From JBGPEQ01 sp050180895 (GTDB lineage Bacteria > Pseudomonadota > Alphaproteobacteria > Dongiales > Dongiaceae): DNA of 64,000 bases. The stretch spans positions 124,001 to 188,000 of the forward strand of contig JBFXDS010000003.1 in the NCBI GenBank assembly GCA_050180895.1, written 5' to 3'. The position numbers were made by a program, and so were the translations under genes. Of this stretch, positions 1 to 8,968 are shown piece after piece; the stretch's first letter is position 1; every line of letters begins with the position of its first letter. The notes under the pieces are model-generated. The model saw nothing but the letters and a program-made list of their open reading frames with translations, searched no databases and was not told the origin of the DNA.

Positions 1-303
1 ATGCGTGGGCTGCTCGATCAATTGCAGGCGACCTATGACGTCGTGATCCTCGATTCGGCACCGCTGCTGGCGGTATCGGAAACGCGGATCTTGGTCCGCA
101 TTGCCGACAAGACAGTGTTCCTGGTGCGCTGGGCCGATACCCGGCGTGATACGGCACTGCGCGGTCTCCAATATGTCGCGGAAGCCGGCAGCAACGTCGT
201 CGGGGTCATGCTGACGATGGTCGATCTGCAGAAGTACGCGAAACACAGATATGGCGAGTTCGGCCATTACTATCGCCGCATCGAGGGGTACTACGCGGCA
301 TAG
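1..303 (+). CDS. Tyrosine-protein kinase / Wzc-CpsD-type chain-length regulator, C-terminal part
   Basis: This is the C-terminal 100 residues of a bacterial tyrosine kinase (BY-kinase) of the kind that controls polymerisation and export of surface polysaccharide at the inner membrane. The start lies upstream of the window, so the ATG at base 1 is probably an internal Met. Seen: a Walker B-like strand VVILDSAPLL (residues 14-23), the typical VVGVMLTMVD strand (66-75), and a C-terminal tail rich in Tyr (residues 79, 84, 90, 91, 97, 98). In this family such a tail is the autophosphorylation cluster. Walker A would lie before base 1. It is followed by polysaccharide genes, which supports the role. 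The family call is strong; whether it is a stand-alone kinase or a Wzz-kinase fusion cannot be seen. Confidence 0.85.
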   Translation: MRGLLDQLQATYDVVILDSAPLLAVSETRILVRIADKTVFLVRWADTRRDTALRGLQYVAEAGSNVVGVMLTMVDLQKYAKHRYGEFGHYYRRIEGYYAA

Positions 304-374
304 GCATCGGCGGGGGGAGTCCGCGGGGTATTTGTGACAGGCGCGGCACGAGCCGGTGGATGAAGGAGTTCGCG

Positions 375-1631
375 ATGCTGCGCATCTCTCGCCGCAAGCT
401 CTTGGGAAGCGCCGGGGCTGTCGCGGCGGCCCGTTTTCTTGTTCCGGCGCATGCCAAGGCCGCAGCCGGAACCTCTGGCCGGCTCAACGTTCGCGAATTT
501 CCGGGTGGCATCGCCGCGGCCGTCAACACCGGACAGCCGCTCTATGCTCCACCCGGCGTCTATGAACTGCCTTCCCGCGTCGCGTTGAAGGAGCCGCTCG
601 ATCTTCTGGGTGATGCGTCCGACCCGCCCACCTTTCGATGGAAGCGGCGGGATGCGTTCATTCCCGGGCATGCCCCACTCAGATTCAGGCACTGTCGATT
701 CGTCGATGGACCTGGATACCTCGTCAACATGGACGATACAGCCGCCGAGGTTCCCTATATCGGCGTCCTCGACTGCTCATTCGAGGCGGTCGGCGGCGTC
801 ATCGGTTGGCCGACGCTCGAACCGCTGCCCGGCAGCAGGCTTGGCCAGCTCGAGGTGCGGCGCGTGAGCGCAAGGAATGTCGGCCGCGGAATCATGGTCC
901 AGGGTGGGACGACGGTCCGGTTCGATGTCGAAGATTATGCCTGCGACGGCTATACGCGGTTCGGTCTTCTCATCGGCCCCTCCGGACCACGCGGCGGAGC
1001 CTATCAGGCGGAGATGCTGTCCGGCGTCGTGCGGCGGACCAAGATCCTCAACGGGCGCCTGAAGGCAAAAGCCTCCAGCAACAACAACGGCGCCTACATC
1101 GCCGGCCGCAACGTAGAGCTGGATGATCTGCATATCGAGAATCTCGGCGACGGCCGCGCGCATGACACCGAAGGCCTGTATACCAAGGTCGTCCATCTGC
1201 GCGGCAGCAACGTCCGGATCGTGAATGCCGGCGGCAACCAGGCGCTCTTCGGCTGCAAGGGCGGCAACCCCAAGAAGCCGAATACCGTTCTCGGCTCCGA
1301 TACCCTGTTCGAGAACCTCGAAATCGTCTGCACCGGCGAGCATTACGGCGCCGGCGTCTGGTTTCAGGCCTACGAGGGGGCTGTTTTCGCGAAAGTTCGG
1401 ACAGTCGGTCTGACGGGACCCGCGTTTCGCATGCACGAAACCGCTGAAGGACCCATCGTCCTCCGCGAATGGCATGATATCGACGGGCATCGGCGAAAAC
1501 CCACCGTGTTCCGGCTGCACGGGCCCAACGAGGTCGAGTTTGTCGGCTGTTCGGTAACGCCGCCCAAAGCAAACATCATTGAGAACGTTGGCGGGAAGGC
1601 CACCGTCCTCGAATCCGGCAATCGATGGTAA
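375..1631 (+). CDS. Tat-exported protein, candidate right-handed beta-helix, in EPS cluster
   Basis: A 418-residue protein of unrecognised specific function. The ATG at 375 is chosen over the one at 360 because AAGGAG (363-368) sits 6 bases before it and because the signal peptide then starts cleanly. The N-terminus has SRRKLLG (residues 5-11) followed by an Ala-rich hydrophobic stretch and a possible AHA cleavage site, which fits a twin-arginine signal. The rest has many short strands with Gly/Asn turns (for example around NNNGAYIAGRNVELDDLHIE), as in pectate-lyase-like parallel beta-helices. By inference it may be a periplasmic glycan-binding or glycan-modifying protein acting on the polymer made by this cluster. 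No catalytic residues can be assigned. Confidence 0.7.
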   Translation: MLRISRRKLLGSAGAVAAARFLVPAHAKAAAGTSGRLNVREFPGGIAAAVNTGQPLYAPPGVYELPSRVALKEPLDLLGDASDPPTFRWKRRDAFIPGHAPLRFRHCRFVDGPGYLVNMDDTAAEVPYIGVLDCSFEAVGGVIGWPTLEPLPGSRLGQLEVRRVSARNVGRGIMVQGGTTVRFDVEDYACDGYTRFGLLIGPSGPRGGAYQAEMLSGVVRRTKILNGRLKAKASSNNNGAYIAGRNVELDDLHIENLGDGRAHDTEGLYTKVVHLRGSNVRIVNAGGNQALFGCKGGNPKKPNTVLGSDTLFENLEIVCTGEHYGAGVWFQAYEGAVFAKVRTVGLTGPAFRMHETAEGPIVLREWHDIDGHRRKPTVFRLHGPNEVEFVGCSVTPPKANIIENVGGKATVLESGNRW

Positions 1632-1723
1632 TCGTGGCCCGTCTTTTCGAATGTCAGCATGGCCGTGGTGCACTTGGGGGGTGGCCGCGGTCGGCAAGGC
1701 ATAGATCCCCTGGATCAAGACAG

Positions 1724-2539
1724 ATGAAAGCAACGACCCGATTTCAGTCAGGCTGGTACAGGGCGCTGGCCCAGGCCTCGCACGCCATAGACCCGGGCAC
1801 ATGGCCATATTTCGCAGAGCGGATCCGCCGCCGACTTCTGGGCGATCGGCCGCTACTGCTGGAAAGCGAACGGGTTGAGAGCCTCTATGGCATTCATGTC
1901 GTAAGCCTGACCGAAGCGCTACGGAGTCTGGGTCTTCCGGAGATAAGCGAAGACCCCAGGAAACGTCACGCGGCTCTCTTCGACGAAGGAGAGCGCCGGA
2001 TTGCCCGTCTTGGAGTGCCGTTTCAAAGTCTTTCTATCGCTGGTGAGGCTGATGTCCATTTGATTCATTCGGTCGCGTGCGCGGTGCGCCCTAGGCGAGT
2101 GCTGGAGACGGGAGTCGCGCTTGGCTGGTCCTCGCTGGTCCTGCTCAAGGCTGTGGAAGAAACAGGGGGGCATCTAGTGAGCGTTGATTTGCCCTATCCA
2201 TTCTTACTGGGAAGCGCATGGGTCGGAATAGTAGTTCCGATGGAGTTGCGGAAGCGATGGACTTTGATCAAGAAGGCCGACTCCCTGGGTCTCCCTCAGG
2301 CTCTTCGCACCCAACCGGATTTCGACTTGATCCATTATGATTCGGACAAGAGTGCGGCTGGCCGTCGGTGGGCGTATCCCTTGCTGTGGAGCGTTCTGCG
2401 GCCTGGTGGCGTGCTGATCTCCGATGACGTTGGTGACAATGAGGCGTGGGCCGAATTCTGCCTGGAGGTTGCGCATCCGATGATAGTCGTTCGGCGGGGC
2501 CATTCGTTGGCAGGGATATTGAGGAAGCCTTGCATATAG
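1724..2539 (+). CDS. Class I SAM-dependent methyltransferase-like protein
   Basis: A 271-residue protein with a Rossmann methyltransferase core: motif I VLETGVALGWSS (residues 127-138), an acidic SVD at the end of strand 2 (153-155), FDLIHYDSDKS in the motif II/III region, and RPGGVLISDDV typical of motif IV/V. The pattern resembles the Methyltransf_24 or caffeoyl-CoA/macrocin-like group that methylates small molecules or sugars. The ATG at 1724 is used; in-frame codons further upstream would add an atypical basic leader. Its end overlaps the start region of the next glycosyltransferase. The codons are visibly less GC-biased than in neighbouring genes, which suggests separate acquisition. Substrate unknown; a sugar residue of the polysaccharide is the contextual guess. 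Confidence 0.75.
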   Translation: MKATTRFQSGWYRALAQASHAIDPGTWPYFAERIRRRLLGDRPLLLESERVESLYGIHVVSLTEALRSLGLPEISEDPRKRHAALFDEGERRIARLGVPFQSLSIAGEADVHLIHSVACAVRPRRVLETGVALGWSSLVLLKAVEETGGHLVSVDLPYPFLLGSAWVGIVVPMELRKRWTLIKKADSLGLPQALRTQPDFDLIHYDSDKSAAGRRWAYPLLWSVLRPGGVLISDDVGDNEAWAEFCLEVAHPMIVVRRGHSLAGILRKPCI

Positions 2540-3699
2540 GTCGCGGAGCTCATCTCGCGAACGAACGTCATGGCCTTGCGATCGGCTTTCCATATGCCGG
2601 CGAACGGTTCGGCGGCAGCACGATTTCTTCCCTCGTTCTTGCCCGTTCGCTTATGGATTGCGGCCACAGTGTTCGCGTGCTGTCGCACGGTCACGGCCCG
2701 CTCATGGAGGAAGCTTTGGCCAGAGGCCTGGATGTAGTCAGCCTGCCCCCTCTGACGACCGCTTCCGACCAATCGCGCTCCGACCGGTTCAGAATGGAGA
2801 ACCTCCTGGCATTCGGCACATGCCGCAGGGCAATCCGCGATTTTTCCCTGGACATCGTTCACACGCATGATCTGGCGATGATGCGAACTTGGGCGCTTCC
2901 GGTACGAAGCCTGCGCAGAAAACTCGTTGCTCATTGGCGCAGCAACTATGGAGAGAGTTGGTCGGTGGACGCATGCTTGCGTTTGGCGCATGTGATCGTG
3001 GCCGTCTCCGAGTACAGCAAGAGCAGGCTGCCGTTGTGGGCTCGTGCGAAGACCATCGTAGAGTACAATCCGTTCGGCAGCATCTATGACGAAAGTCGAC
3101 GACGGCATGCGCGCATGCGGATCCGGACGCAACTCGGTTTGCCGACTCAGTCGGCCGTCGTCGGTATCTTCGGCAACCACACGGTGCGCAAGCGAACGCA
3201 CATTCTTGCCGACGTTCTCAACGTCGTGACGTCGACGACGGATGGCAGGCCGGTGTTCGGCTTGGCCTGCGGCCGGCGCATCGAACCCTATGACACGCAG
3301 CTTGACGAGAAAATCGCCGCGTTCCGGCTGGAGCAGCGGCTGCTTCGGCCGGGCTTCGTGCGTCCGGTCGAAGACTGGATGGCGGCCTGCGACGTGATCC
3401 TTGCGCCCGCCGAACGGGAGCCGCTTGCCCGCAATGTCCTTGAAGCACAGGGCGTCGGCGTTCCCGTCATCGTGTCGGAGGATGGGGGGTTGCGCGAACT
3501 CGTGACCGACGGCGAGACGGGGATCGTGCTCGATCCTTTCAAGACCGACGCTTGGATAGGGCATGTGAGGGCCATGCTCGATGAACGGGCTCTTTCCGAG
3601 AGGATATCGACACAGGCCCGACATCGGCTGCAGAACTTGTCCCCGGACCGTCATGCAAGCAGAGTAGAAACTATCTATAGAAGCCTGTTGTCCGGATAG
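2530..3699 (+). CDS. Glycosyltransferase family 4 (GT-B fold)
   Basis: A sugar transferase of about 389 residues. The N-terminal Rossmann domain begins LAIGFPYAGERFGGSTISS, where the Gly-rich loop is typical of GT4 acceptor domains. The C-terminal domain carries GIFGNHTVRKRTHILADVL and the EREPLARNVLEAQGVGVPVI segment, with the E-x7-E nucleotide-sugar-binding pair, followed by GGLRELVTDGETG. The start is uncertain. A TTG at 2530 overlaps the previous stop and follows GAGGAAG (2521-2527). An ATG at 2446 is also open, but it would overlap the methyltransferase by 94 bases and add a poor leader. It probably acts at the cytoplasmic membrane face, adding a sugar to the lipid-linked repeat unit. 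Confidence 0.85.
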   Translation: MHIGRGAHLANERHGLAIGFPYAGERFGGSTISSLVLARSLMDCGHSVRVLSHGHGPLMEEALARGLDVVSLPPLTTASDQSRSDRFRMENLLAFGTCRRAIRDFSLDIVHTHDLAMMRTWALPVRSLRRKLVAHWRSNYGESWSVDACLRLAHVIVAVSEYSKSRLPLWARAKTIVEYNPFGSIYDESRRRHARMRIRTQLGLPTQSAVVGIFGNHTVRKRTHILADVLNVVTSTTDGRPVFGLACGRRIEPYDTQLDEKIAAFRLEQRLLRPGFVRPVEDWMAACDVILAPAEREPLARNVLEAQGVGVPVIVSEDGGLRELVTDGETGIVLDPFKTDAWIGHVRAMLDERALSERISTQARHRLQNLSPDRHASRVETIYRSLLSG

Positions 3700-3701
3700 C
3701 G

Positions 3702-5945
3702 GTGAGCAACGGGCGGCCGCTCCACCTCGGCCGGCCAAGGGCCGGGAGGAGGAGGCCCAGATCGCCTGATATCCATCGGCAAGCCGCATCGAATCATTTG
3801 GTTTGTAGAGATTGGATTTTGACAGTTCGGACGGACCGAGATCGCGCGACGACATTGTCGCTTGCCGGAGAGTCGAGGCCGCAAGCTTCCTGCGATGGAG
3901 ATGAAGTCGCCGCTCTCCGTCGCGCATGTCTCCAACTGCCGGATGATGCCGTCATTTCATTCGACGTATTCGATACGACAGTGACGCGAATCTGGCGTGC
4001 GCCGTCGGACCTTTTTCTCGTTCTCGGTACGATCCTGCACCGTCGCGGGGTGACGGCCCTGGCTCCGGAAGCCTTCGCAGAGGTGCGGTCGCGCGCCGAA
4101 CAGGAGGCCCGCAAGCAGCAGCCTGGCAGAGAAGCGACGCTCGGCGAGATCTACGCGTGCTTTGCGGCGTCCGCCGGCTTCGAGCCAGAGAAGGCCGAGG
4201 CCTTCGCTAAGCTTGAACTTTCGCTCGAAAGCCGCTCGGTTCGGCCGATCGTCGCAGTCCGGGACGTGGTGCGCGAACTCGCTGCCGCGCGACGTGTTGT
4301 TCTCACTTCCGACAGCTACATGACGGCGACGGACCTCGCGGCCATGCTGTCCCGGGCCGGATGCGGCCTGGAGGACATCCCGCTCGTCGTTTCGTCCGAC
4401 CATCGCGCAAGCAAGCGAACGGGCGACCTGTATGACGTCGTGCGCCGGCGCTTTCCCGCGTCGCACTACGCTCATTTCGGGGATCGACGCAGAGCGGATG
4501 CCGAGAACGCGGCAGCTGCCGGGTTCGGCGGCTTCATGCTGCGCGGTCAGGCGCCCACGCGGTTCGAAATCGGGCTCGGCGCCGGCCGTTGGCATTCGCC
4601 CCTGGCGGCGTCCGGCGCGCAGGGATCCGCACGCGCGGCTCGACTCCAGGGTGCCGCGCCGGATATGCGAAGACGTGCCATCCGGGCCGTCGGCGCCAAT
4701 GTCGCAGCGCCGATTCTCTGCGCCTTTGTCGCCTGGGTGCTCATGTCCGCTTCGCGCACCGGCGTCCGCCGCCTTCTTTTCCTCGCGCGCGATGGACAGA
4801 TTCTCCACCGCCTGGCGGTCAAGCTCGTGCCGGCTCTGGGAGTCGACATCGACTGCAAATATGTTTACGGCTCCCGGCAGGCCCTCTATCTGCCTGCCGT
4901 CTTCCGGGTCGGAACCGACCCTTGGACATGGCTTTGCGCCGGCATGCCGGGCCGCACGGTGAGCCAGATCCTCGACCGCTTCGGTCTGACCGATGAGTCG
5001 ACGGCGTCGATTGCAGGCGGCGAATTCCACCCGTCGCGGGTTCTCGATGAGCGGCTGGCAGCCCGGCTCCAGGCAAGGCTCGAAGATGAAGAGGTGTCAC
5101 GACGGATTCTCGACATCGCGGCAGAGCGCCGTGACCTGGTGCGGCAATACTATGCGGACCAGATCGGCAACGAGAGCCGGGTGGCGATCGTCGATGTCGG
5201 TTGGAAGGGCCGTCTCCAGCTCTGCCTTCAGGCGATTCTCGACGAGCAGCCCGATCATCGCGGTCTGCAGCTCGACGGCTACTATTTTTCCCTTCAGGAC
5301 AGCGCACCTGCACGATCCAGCGGCCGAGCATCGACGTTCATGTCCTATGCCGATCTGGCCAATCCGGTGCTCATCGAGGCGTTCACCATGGCGGATCACG
5401 GATCGCTGACGGGCTTTCGGGGGGGTGCGGGCGGCCTGTCCGTCGAACCGGTGCTGGGTGCATCGGCCGACGACGCGGCTTTCCAGCGCGATGTGCGAGA
5501 GCAGCAGGCCGCCGTGACGGATTTCCTCGACTGTTTCCTCGCCGGCGCGGATCTGGGCGGCTTCGATCTCGCGCGCGCCCTGGCGGATCTCCGGCAGCCG
5601 GCGATCGATGGTTTCACGCGTTTCGTGCGCACCCCGACGATGGAAGAGGCGCGCGTATTCGGCGACTTCACGCATTCGGACGATCAGGGCCATCATCAGG
5701 CGAGCCTGATCGGAGGGCCGATCTCGAAGACCGAAGCACTCGTCCTGGTGCTGCTCGGATCGAAACGGCCCGGATCGACGATTTCCTATTGGCCGCAGGC
5801 GAGCCTGCGGCGCTTGGGCGCCTCCAACCCGGCCCTTGCATGTGCCATCGGCCTGCTGGGCCGGGACAGGGCGCTCGCCGAACGGGTTCGCGCCTTTCTT
5901 CGCCGCGCCAGGAGCGCCCTGGGCGGAAGAAGGGGCCGGCGCTGA
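3702..5945 (+). CDS. Large HAD-superfamily protein with second conserved domain, polysaccharide-cluster type
   Basis: A protein of 747 residues, far longer than a simple HAD phosphatase. The HAD core has DVFDT (residues 88-92, motif I, catalytic Asp expected at 88), VVLTSDSYM (motif II) and YAHFGDRRRADAENA (motifs III/IV), so it is probably an active phosphatase-type domain. A second domain follows with RRLLFLARDGQILHRLAVKL, YVYGSRQALYLPA and VAIVDVGWKGRLQLCLQ. Similar two-part proteins are found in other bacterial polysaccharide clusters, but their reaction is not established. The start used is GTG at 3702, two bases after the GT4 stop; the first 60-80 residues are low-complexity and basic, so a later start (a TTG near 3819) is possible. 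Role inferred: a cytoplasmic enzyme acting on a phosphorylated sugar or glycan intermediate. Confidence 0.75.
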   Translation: MSNGRPLHLGRPRAGRRRPRSPDIHRQAASNHLVCRDWILTVRTDRDRATTLSLAGESRPQASCDGDEVAALRRACLQLPDDAVISFDVFDTTVTRIWRAPSDLFLVLGTILHRRGVTALAPEAFAEVRSRAEQEARKQQPGREATLGEIYACFAASAGFEPEKAEAFAKLELSLESRSVRPIVAVRDVVRELAAARRVVLTSDSYMTATDLAAMLSRAGCGLEDIPLVVSSDHRASKRTGDLYDVVRRRFPASHYAHFGDRRRADAENAAAAGFGGFMLRGQAPTRFEIGLGAGRWHSPLAASGAQGSARAARLQGAAPDMRRRAIRAVGANVAAPILCAFVAWVLMSASRTGVRRLLFLARDGQILHRLAVKLVPALGVDIDCKYVYGSRQALYLPAVFRVGTDPWTWLCAGMPGRTVSQILDRFGLTDESTASIAGGEFHPSRVLDERLAARLQARLEDEEVSRRILDIAAERRDLVRQYYADQIGNESRVAIVDVGWKGRLQLCLQAILDEQPDHRGLQLDGYYFSLQDSAPARSSGRASTFMSYADLANPVLIEAFTMADHGSLTGFRGGAGGLSVEPVLGASADDAAFQRDVREQQAAVTDFLDCFLAGADLGGFDLARALADLRQPAIDGFTRFVRTPTMEEARVFGDFTHSDDQGHHQASLIGGPISKTEALVLVLLGSKRPGSTISYWPQASLRRLGASNPALACAIGLLGRDRALAERVRAFLRRARSALGGRRGRR

Positions 5946-6063
5946 TCCTCTCCGCCGGCCGCGCGCCCGATTGCACCGGCAGGATCACGCGCGATATGCC
6001 AAGGCGGCGGGTGCCGGTCGCGCGGTTCCCATGCGGGGGAGTTGTCGACTGGAGAAGAGCCGA

Positions 6064-7032
6064 ATGAAGGTATCCGTTCTGATCGCCGCTTACGATGTCG
6101 CCGGATGCATTCCCCGCGCGCTGGCGAGCGTGCAGGCGCAGACCTGCCGCGACTGGGAGGTGATCGTAGTCGATGACGGATCGAGCGACGGAACCGCCGC
6201 GATCGTGGCGGCGTTGGCGCGGGATGATCCTCGGATTCGGCTGCTCCATCACGAGCGCAATGTCGGGCCGAGCGGCGCGCGCAACACGGCGCTCGATGCT
6301 GCGCGCGGCGATTGGATTGCGGTCCTGGATGCCGATGACTCCTGGCGCGCCGACCGGCTGGAGCGCCTGCTGGCCGCGGCGGAGCGGACGGGCGCCGAAT
6401 TCGTCGCCGACAACCAGATCTTCTTCGACGACACGCTGAAGCGGGAGGTCGGGATCGCGATGGATCTTGCGGCCGACGTGGACCCTCTGACGATCGAAAT
6501 ACTGTTCGCGAACGAGCGCGAGGATTCGCCGCTGCGGCTGGGATTGATTAAGCCCCTCATCCGCCGGGACGCCATACGCGGTCGAAACCTCCGATACGAC
6601 GAGACGCTGCGCTACGCGGAAGATCTGGATTTCTACGCCCGGCTCATCCTGAGCGACGTCCGGGCAGTCCTTGTGGCGGAGGCCTACTATCTCTACACGA
6701 CCCCCGTCGGACCCGTGAGCGGTCAACGGTCTCGATCGTCGCGCACCATATCGAACGTTGAATCCCGACTGCGCATCTCGGACGCGTTGCTCGCACGCTT
6801 CGGCGATCGGCTGACGGCGCGTGCGAAGAGGGAAATCATGGCGTTCCGAAAGCGGGCCGAGCGCCGGATTGCTTCCCAAAGGATTACCGCACTTCGGTCT
6901 GCCCAGTCCTATGGCCGGCTTGCGTTGTTCTTGCTTGGTCATCCCCTCGCCGCTTGCAGATACCTGACGTCCTCGCGCACCTTTCGAACACTGAAATCAC
7001 GCCGGCCGTCGACGATGTTTGTGCGTCCGTGA
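6064..7032 (+). CDS. Glycosyltransferase family 2
   Basis: A 322-residue GT-A glycosyltransferase. It starts MKVSVLIAAYDV, has the nucleotide-binding VVDDGSSDG (about residues 36-44), NVGPSGARNTALDAARGDW, and the metal-binding DADDS (about 86-90). The C-terminal half is basic with no membrane span, so it is probably a peripheral cytoplasmic-membrane enzyme. The ATG at 6064 is preceded by GGAG at 6051 and matches the family N-terminus exactly. A 118-base gap separates it from the HAD-fusion gene, and it is the last plus-strand gene of this sub-block; the next genes run in the opposite direction. The sugar donor cannot be deduced from sequence. Confidence 0.9.
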   Translation: MKVSVLIAAYDVAGCIPRALASVQAQTCRDWEVIVVDDGSSDGTAAIVAALARDDPRIRLLHHERNVGPSGARNTALDAARGDWIAVLDADDSWRADRLERLLAAAERTGAEFVADNQIFFDDTLKREVGIAMDLAADVDPLTIEILFANEREDSPLRLGLIKPLIRRDAIRGRNLRYDETLRYAEDLDFYARLILSDVRAVLVAEAYYLYTTPVGPVSGQRSRSSRTISNVESRLRISDALLARFGDRLTARAKREIMAFRKRAERRIASQRITALRSAQSYGRLALFLLGHPLAACRYLTSSRTFRTLKSRRPSTMFVRP

Positions 7033-7097
7033 CTGTGATCTGGGCCACTCCTGGGGACACGACCGCCGCAGTAGCGTGCATCGCATCTGATCCGACG

Positions 7098-7508
7098 TTA
7101 GGTTCGATAGAACGGATTGGGGCAGATTGTCGGCAGCTCGGAAAACGCGATGGTCTCGGATCCTGGATCGGCGCGCTGGAAGAAGTTGGAGCCAATCAGG
7201 AACTGCGTAATGACGTCTCGTTCGATCTGCTCGGTTACATCAGCCTCTTCCGGAATGACCTGGTCCAGCCTCACGGTGAGGATCAGGAGCCGCGCCCGCC
7301 TTCTGCCATGTCGGTCGATGAAGCGCGGCCAGTAGGCATCGACAAATTTACGGATCTCGCCATCGGCGAGGGCAAGGCCCGGCAAGTGCCTGCGCAGCAT
7401 CGATGCGAAAAAATCATGCTTGAGGAATGCGACGCCAACGGTGCCGCCTACGGCCGCAGCTGTCACCGTGGCCAGACCGCCGAGGACCAGGACTCTGCGT
7501 GCGACCAT
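7098..7508 (-). CDS. Small membrane-anchored/exported protein, candidate accessory subunit of the GMC oxidoreductase
   Basis: A 136-residue protein with an N-terminal MVARR then a hydrophobic run VLVLGGLATVTAAAVGGTVGVAF (about residues 6-28), followed by a soluble, mainly helical domain with HLPGLALADGEIRKFVDAYWP. It begins 11 bases after the stop of the GMC-type oxidoreductase on the same strand, with AAGGGG as ribosome-binding site. This arrangement resembles the small subunit 3 of gluconate/sugar dehydrogenases, which carries an export signal and partners a GMC flavoprotein. That assignment is inference from position and N-terminus; no strong family motif is visible. Confidence 0.6.
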   Translation of the reverse strand: MVARRVLVLGGLATVTAAAVGGTVGVAFLKHDFFASMLRRHLPGLALADGEIRKFVDAYWPRFIDRHGRRRARLLILTVRLDQVIPEEADVTEQIERDVITQFLIGSNFFQRADPGSETIAFSELPTICPNPFYRT

Positions 7509-7519
7509 GGCCAGACCCC

Positions 7520-8968
7520 TTAGCTTCGGCCGACGATGCGATCGGCCGCGCGCAATGCCAGCGCCGCCACCGTGAGGCTCGGATTCGCGGTCGGGCAGCT
7601 CGGGAAGACGGAGGAGCCGACGACGATCAGGTTCCGGACCCGGTGATGGATCTGGTCCGGATCCACCACCGAGTCTTGGAGCGTCCGCCCCATCCGCAAG
7701 GAACTCTGTATGTGACTTTCCGTGGGGCGAAGGCCCTGAAACCTGATCTCTTCGATCGGCAGCGGCGCGAGAACGTGTTGGAGTCGGGCACGCGCAGCAT
7801 CGATACCCGCCAGCGCATAGTCGGTCAGGGCCGGATAGCGCACCTCCGGGACGTCATCGTTCCCAATCGCGACCCGGCTGTTGTCCGTCGGCGGATTCTC
7901 CACCGTGACGACCAGGGGAAGCGTCTGGCGCCAGCGTCCGAACTCTCGACGCAAGCCGTATGTCCAACGGTTGTCGAACATGATCATCGCCCCGCCATGT
8001 CTGCGCCTGAAGTCTCCGTCGACGAGCGCGTAGTTGATCCCGGAGGTTATCGACCCGCCATCGAGACCATCGACACCATCAAGCAGCACTTCCACCTGAA
8101 ACCCAGCCTGCTCGTTGATGCCGACACCGGTGAGAGGCGTGCCCAGGCCAGATGACAGGAGGATTGCCGGGCCGTGAATCGCATTGGCGCCAAGGACGAA
8201 CAGTGCGCCGCCCGCCGTGCGCCGGCTTGCCGCGCTTTCGAACCGGGCACGGCGAACGACGCCCGCCTCGACATCGAGATGGGTGACCTTCGCCTGGGTC
8301 AATATCGACAGGGACGGGTGATCGATGAGATGCTGAAACCCATTGTAGGCAGTGAACTTCGCGTTCACGGGGCACAGGCTGCACCGTGCGGACGCGCAAC
8401 AGGGATTGCGCGTTGCGGTCGCCAGCCGGGCCCGGGCTGTGGGCATGGCGAAGTGATGATCCGGCTGAGCACGCTTCATGATTTCGTCCGGCGTACTCAA
8501 CCGGTGCGGCGGCTGCGGATAGGGCCGGCTCCGCGGAAACATCACCGCCAAGTCGTCGGGACCGGCGATCTGCATCACGTATTCGGCTTCGCAGTAGTAC
8601 GGCTCGAGATCGTCGTACGACAACGGCCAATCCTGGCCGATGTCATAGCGGCTCCGCGTTTCGAAGTCGTGTGGATGCATCCGGGGTGTCTGGCCGTACC
8701 AGCAGTTGGTTCCGCCTCCGAACCCGATCGTGAAGTTCCAGATCTTTTCGTGCGGCGTGGCAAAGGTCGATTCCGCGGCGATGGGAGAGTTGCGCCCCGC
8801 AGCGACCTGCTCCTCGTATGGCGTGGCCTCGCCTCGCTCGAGCATCAGGATTCGCAATTTCGGATTCAGGAGCAATGTCTTGTGCACGAAAAACAGGGAT
8901 CCGAAACCCGATCCGATCACGACGAGGTCGTATGATTCTTCAACTTGGCTGGTTCGAATGAACGGCAC
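7520..8968 (-). CDS. GMC-family FAD-dependent oxidoreductase
   Basis: A flavoprotein of about 482 residues that probably oxidises an alcohol group of a sugar or related compound. Seen: dinucleotide-binding LVVIGSGFGS then LMLERGE ending strand 2; FGGGTNCWYGQTPRM, the GMC signature region near the flavin; a Cys-rich CCASARCSLCPVNAKF that could be structural; and the C-terminal NPSLTVAALALRAADRIVG typical of GMC_oxred_C. The start is GTG at 8968, preceded by AGGAG 7 bases upstream and placing the flavin motif near the N-terminus. The frame stays open to an ATG at 9106, which would add 46 atypical residues. It is followed by the small membrane protein, suggesting a two-component dehydrogenase. 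An oxidase of the polysaccharide or its precursor is the contextual guess. Confidence 0.85.
   Translation of the reverse strand: MPFIRTSQVEESYDLVVIGSGFGSLFFVHKTLLLNPKLRILMLERGEATPYEEQVAAGRNSPIAAESTFATPHEKIWNFTIGFGGGTNCWYGQTPRMHPHDFETRSRYDIGQDWPLSYDDLEPYYCEAEYVMQIAGPDDLAVMFPRSRPYPQPPHRLSTPDEIMKRAQPDHHFAMPTARARLATATRNPCCASARCSLCPVNAKFTAYNGFQHLIDHPSLSILTQAKVTHLDVEAGVVRRARFESAASRRTAGGALFVLGANAIHGPAILLSSGLGTPLTGVGINEQAGFQVEVLLDGVDGLDGGSITSGINYALVDGDFRRRHGGAMIMFDNRWTYGLRREFGRWRQTLPLVVTVENPPTDNSRVAIGNDDVPEVRYPALTDYALAGIDAARARLQHVLAPLPIEEIRFQGLRPTESHIQSSLRMGRTLQDSVVDPDQIHHRVRNLIVVGSSVFPSCPTANPSLTVAALALRAADRIVGRS

Noticed and set aside
2335..3927. A 530-codon minus-strand frame opposite the GT4 gene
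   Set aside because: The antisense product is Arg/Pro-rich without domains, while the plus strand encodes a normal GT4.
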